64,000 nucleotides of DNA from Bradyrhizobium sp. ORS 278 (GTDB taxonomy: Bacteria; Pseudomonadota; Alphaproteobacteria; Rhizobiales; Xanthobacteraceae): contig NC_009445.1 in the NCBI RefSeq assembly GCF_000026145.1, positions 3,348,001 through 3,412,000 on the forward strand, in the 5' to 3' direction. Positions 61,783 through 64,000 of this stretch are shown here, piece by piece (position 1 is the stretch's first letter; every line of letters starts with the position of its first letter). Position numbers and translations under genes: made by a program. Under the pieces are notes generated by a model, which saw only the letters and a program-made list of their open reading frames with translations, was not told where the DNA came from and did no database searches.

Positions 61783-63282
61783 ATGCCTGGCGATATCGAG
61801 ACGTGTCTCACCGAGGTTCGCTGCAAGACCACCTCCGGATATGGGTCTGGCTACTTGATCGCGCCTGATCTCGTGCTGACCGCTTGCCATGTGATTGCGG
61901 ACTTGACCCGGTCGCCTCCTGATGACCTCGACATCGATATCAGGACCATCGCGCATTTTAATGCGCGCCTTCCATTTCAGAAGGCCAAGCTGATCTGGCC
62001 GCCGCCCGCGCGATGGCAGGAGCTTGCCGATCTCGACATTGCGTTGCTGGAGATCACCCCGGACCCGGTTACCAAGAAGGCTGCACAACCGATCCACTTC
62101 GGAACGGACGGCTTGCCGCGCGACAAGATGCTCCAAATCAGCTTCGCCGGTTTCCCGAGACTGATGACGATCAGAAACAGCGACAATCGGGACGTCAGAC
62201 AGCTGTTCGGAGAAGCCGCGCCCGCCACCGGCGTCAAGCAGAACATCTATACGATCGACATCAACAAGGGACGGCCTGCGAAGTCTGACGAAGAATGGAA
62301 GGGCGCGTCGGGCGCTGCGGTGTTCTCGCAAGGCCAGCTGATTGCTGTGCTGACCGTCAAGATCGTGGACGGCATGGACGATTTCAGCGCGATGCGCCTC
62401 GATGCCGCTCTTCGCGATCCCGATTTCCGCCAACGCGTTGCCGCGTCACAGGCGGCGATTTCGACCAAAGGCGCCGCCGAATCCAACCTCAATCTGGGCC
62501 GGCTCGTCTGCCTGGTCGATCGCGATCCACAAGACAGCGCATTTCGAACCGCGTATCGAAAGCTGCTCGACGACAGGCGGGTTCGGCCGTTGTGCTGCCT
62601 GATCTATGGCGGCGCCCGGCATCGGCCGATCGACCTGGCTGACCGCTTCGCGCTGGTGACGATCCCTGAACTGCGCAAGCTGAGGCCTGGCGAGACATCG
62701 CCATTCAAGCCGATAAATTGGCCCAGCAGCGAGGTCGACGTTACCAACGGTCTCGCAACCTTGCGCGCGCTGCTCTGGAATGTTCTGTGCGACGAGGATG
62801 GCAGTGAGGTTCCTGTCGAGCCGGCTGCGTTCAGGGAGCGTCTTTGTGACGAGAGCCGCCCGCACTTCTTCGTCTCGGAGCTTTCGCCAACGCAGCTGAC
62901 GGCGGAAAGCGCGGTGTTGTGGAGCGCCTGGCTCGCGTTTCTCGAATCTGTTGCGGTCTACGAGCTGTCACGTCCGCCGCTGCACATCTTCCTGGTCACC
63001 GATGCAACGCGCGCTCAGATCGAGGCGTGGCTGAAGCAGATTACGCCGGCGAAGGAGGTTGCGCTGCCGTCGTTTGCTGAGCTTGGCGCCTGCAAATGGA
63101 TCGATTTCGGCGAATGGATCGATCGTCGAGTTCCCAAAATCGTGCCGGCGTTGGCCGCGGAGGCGACGCAAATCAAGGATGATCTCGAGAGTGAGCTCGA
63201 CCAGATGCTCGGCGGCCCGCGAGAGTTCACAGCTTCCGACCTGAAGACGGTCGTCCGTAAAGTGCGTCGGATGGCGAGATAG
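61783..63282 (+). CDS. Trypsin-like serine protease with C-terminal iSTAND-like domain
   Basis: A 499-residue cytoplasmic protein without signal peptide. Residues 1-210 are a chymotrypsin/trypsin-like protease: catalytic His36 in VLTACHVIAD, Asp85 in LADLDIALLEI and Ser176 in WKGASGAAVFSQG, all intact. Residues about 235-420 (LVCLVDRDPQDSAFRTAYRK, LCCLIYGGARHRPIDLADRF, FFVSELSPTQ, HIFLVTDATR) resemble the inactive STAND-type module that in predicted bacterial conflict systems links proteases to MoxR/vWA partners; no Walker motif is visible. It is placed between trypco2 and MoxR genes. Target protein unknown. Confidence 0.75.
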   Translation: MPGDIETCLTEVRCKTTSGYGSGYLIAPDLVLTACHVIADLTRSPPDDLDIDIRTIAHFNARLPFQKAKLIWPPPARWQELADLDIALLEITPDPVTKKAAQPIHFGTDGLPRDKMLQISFAGFPRLMTIRNSDNRDVRQLFGEAAPATGVKQNIYTIDINKGRPAKSDEEWKGASGAAVFSQGQLIAVLTVKIVDGMDDFSAMRLDAALRDPDFRQRVAASQAAISTKGAAESNLNLGRLVCLVDRDPQDSAFRTAYRKLLDDRRVRPLCCLIYGGARHRPIDLADRFALVTIPELRKLRPGETSPFKPINWPSSEVDVTNGLATLRALLWNVLCDEDGSEVPVEPAAFRERLCDESRPHFFVSELSPTQLTAESAVLWSAWLAFLESVAVYELSRPPLHIFLVTDATRAQIEAWLKQITPAKEVALPSFAELGACKWIDFGEWIDRRVPKIVPALAAEATQIKDDLESELDQMLGGPREFTASDLKTVVRKVRRMAR

Positions 63283-63292
63283 AGGGCTTTCG

Positions 63293-64000
63293 ATGGTCGA
63301 GTCGATTTATGCAGGCGTTGGGTCCGCAACTAAGGAGCCGAAGCTTCCCGAACCGATTGAACCGCACTTCCGCAAGAGCTCCGGCTACATCCCGAGCCCC
63401 GCGTTGAAGGCTGCGGTCGACGTTGCGATGATCCTGGGCCAGCCGCTTTTGCTCACGGGTGAGCCCGGCACCGGCAAGACGACGCTCGCCCGCGCGGTCG
63501 CCGACGAATTGTTCGACGGACGCTATCTCGAAATGCAGGTCAAATCCTCTACCAGCCGCACCGATCTGCTCTATCGGATCGACGAGCTGGGACGCTTTCG
63601 CGACGCGCAACCGCAGCGCATGACCAAGCCGACGATCGCCTATGTCGAGTTCCAACCGCTTGGCGAGGCGATCATCCGCTCTTGCGGTCCGGATGCTCCG
63701 CTCAGCGACAGGGCCGGGCGTCCGCTCAGCGGTGACGAGCCGGTTCTCGATGAGATTTTCGGCAAACGTCCGGGTCGTCCCGACGGCGCTCCGACCACAC
63801 GGATGCTGCTGCCTCATGCGACGAATTGGACGAGGCAGGAACGCTGGGTCGTGCTGATCGACGAGATCGACAAGGCGCCGCGCGACGCGCCGAACGATCT
63901 TCTCGAGGAGTTCGAACGTCTCTCGTTCGCGATCCCGGAGCTAGGCCTGCGCGTCGATCCACCCGAGAAGGCGCCAAGACCGGTGGTGTTCATCACGAGC
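63293..64000 (+). CDS. MoxR-type AAA+ ATPase (5' part; cut by window end)
   Basis: At least 236 residues, open at the window edge. N-terminal part HFRKSSGYIPSPALKAAVDV, Walker A GEPGTGKTTLARAVA (near residue 57), Walker B WVVLIDEIDKAPRDAPNDLL (near residue 189) and the sensor-like RPVVFITS at the edge. There is an unusual long insert (about residues 125-180, GPDAPLSDRAGRPLSGDEPV) between the two motifs, larger than in typical MoxR proteins. It starts 10 bases after the protease gene and belongs to the same transcript. A vWA gene would be expected just past the window. Confidence 0.85.
   Translation, partial: MVESIYAGVGSATKEPKLPEPIEPHFRKSSGYIPSPALKAAVDVAMILGQPLLLTGEPGTGKTTLARAVADELFDGRYLEMQVKSSTSRTDLLYRIDELGRFRDAQPQRMTKPTIAYVEFQPLGEAIIRSCGPDAPLSDRAGRPLSGDEPVLDEIFGKRPGRPDGAPTTRMLLPHATNWTRQERWVVLIDEIDKAPRDAPNDLLEEFERLSFAIPELGLRVDPPEKAPRPVVFITS

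Overview
The window is GC-rich DNA from an alphaproteobacterium, most likely Bradyrhizobium or a close relative. The pointers are dispersed palindromes with cattgcgagcg...gaagcaatcc arms, a DUF3551-type secreted protein, a TctABC-type uptake system, Tat-exported molybdenum hydroxylases and the overall gene style. This assignment rests on gene content and repeat type as remembered, not on a search.

1-26.8 kb is mostly housekeeping and metabolic: a MaoC-like protein, an orphan xanthine-dehydrogenase-type large subunit, a Ppx/GppA phosphatase with rlmE, two small secreted proteins, a tricarboxylate-type uptake operon (tctC-tctB-tctA), a three-gene cytochrome-linked molybdenum aldehyde/isoquinoline-type dehydrogenase, an MFS exporter, guaB, an RsmB-like rRNA methyltransferase and guaA. 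Gaps between these genes are packed with several kinds of palindromic repeat, densest just before guaA.

26.8-30.4 kb, directly after the 3' end of guaA, is accessory. It holds a solo HicA-like toxin gene with its own terminator, a 688-residue protein with a divergent ParB/sulfiredoxin-like N-terminal domain and an unknown helical remainder, and a 0.1-kb cloverleaf-like inverted-repeat element.

30.4-59.3 kb is one large reduced-sulfur island. The core is soxXYZABCD (34.7-40.6 kb), flanked by soxV/soxW/soxS-type thiol carriers, two periplasmic DsrE-like proteins, four YeeE/YedE-type sulfur transport proteins, a rhodanese, DsbA and ScsB/DsbD-like proteins, a persulfide dioxygenase, two DUF2892 proteins, an RND efflux pump, and a sulfide:quinone oxidoreductase-thioredoxin operon that continues into ccoG. 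Two ArsR regulators carry a Cys pair exactly 66 residues apart, the arrangement known for BigR/SqrR persulfide sensors. An AT-rich motif (ATTCGAATAT and variants) recurs at five promoter regions in this island. Two FNR/FixK-type boxes (TTGA-N6-TCAA) precede the RND operon and the DUF2892-ccoG pair. Together the genes would take up thiosulfate or sulfide, oxidise it in the periplasm to sulfate, detoxify persulfide in the cytoplasm, and be switched on by persulfide and possibly by low oxygen.

59.4-61.4 kb is decayed sequence with a LysR fragment. From 61.45 kb to the window edge lies a putative NTP-dependent conflict/defence operon: a trypco2 protein, a trypsin-like protease fused to a C-terminal domain that looks like an inactive STAND module, and a MoxR-type AAA+ ATPase cut by the window end.
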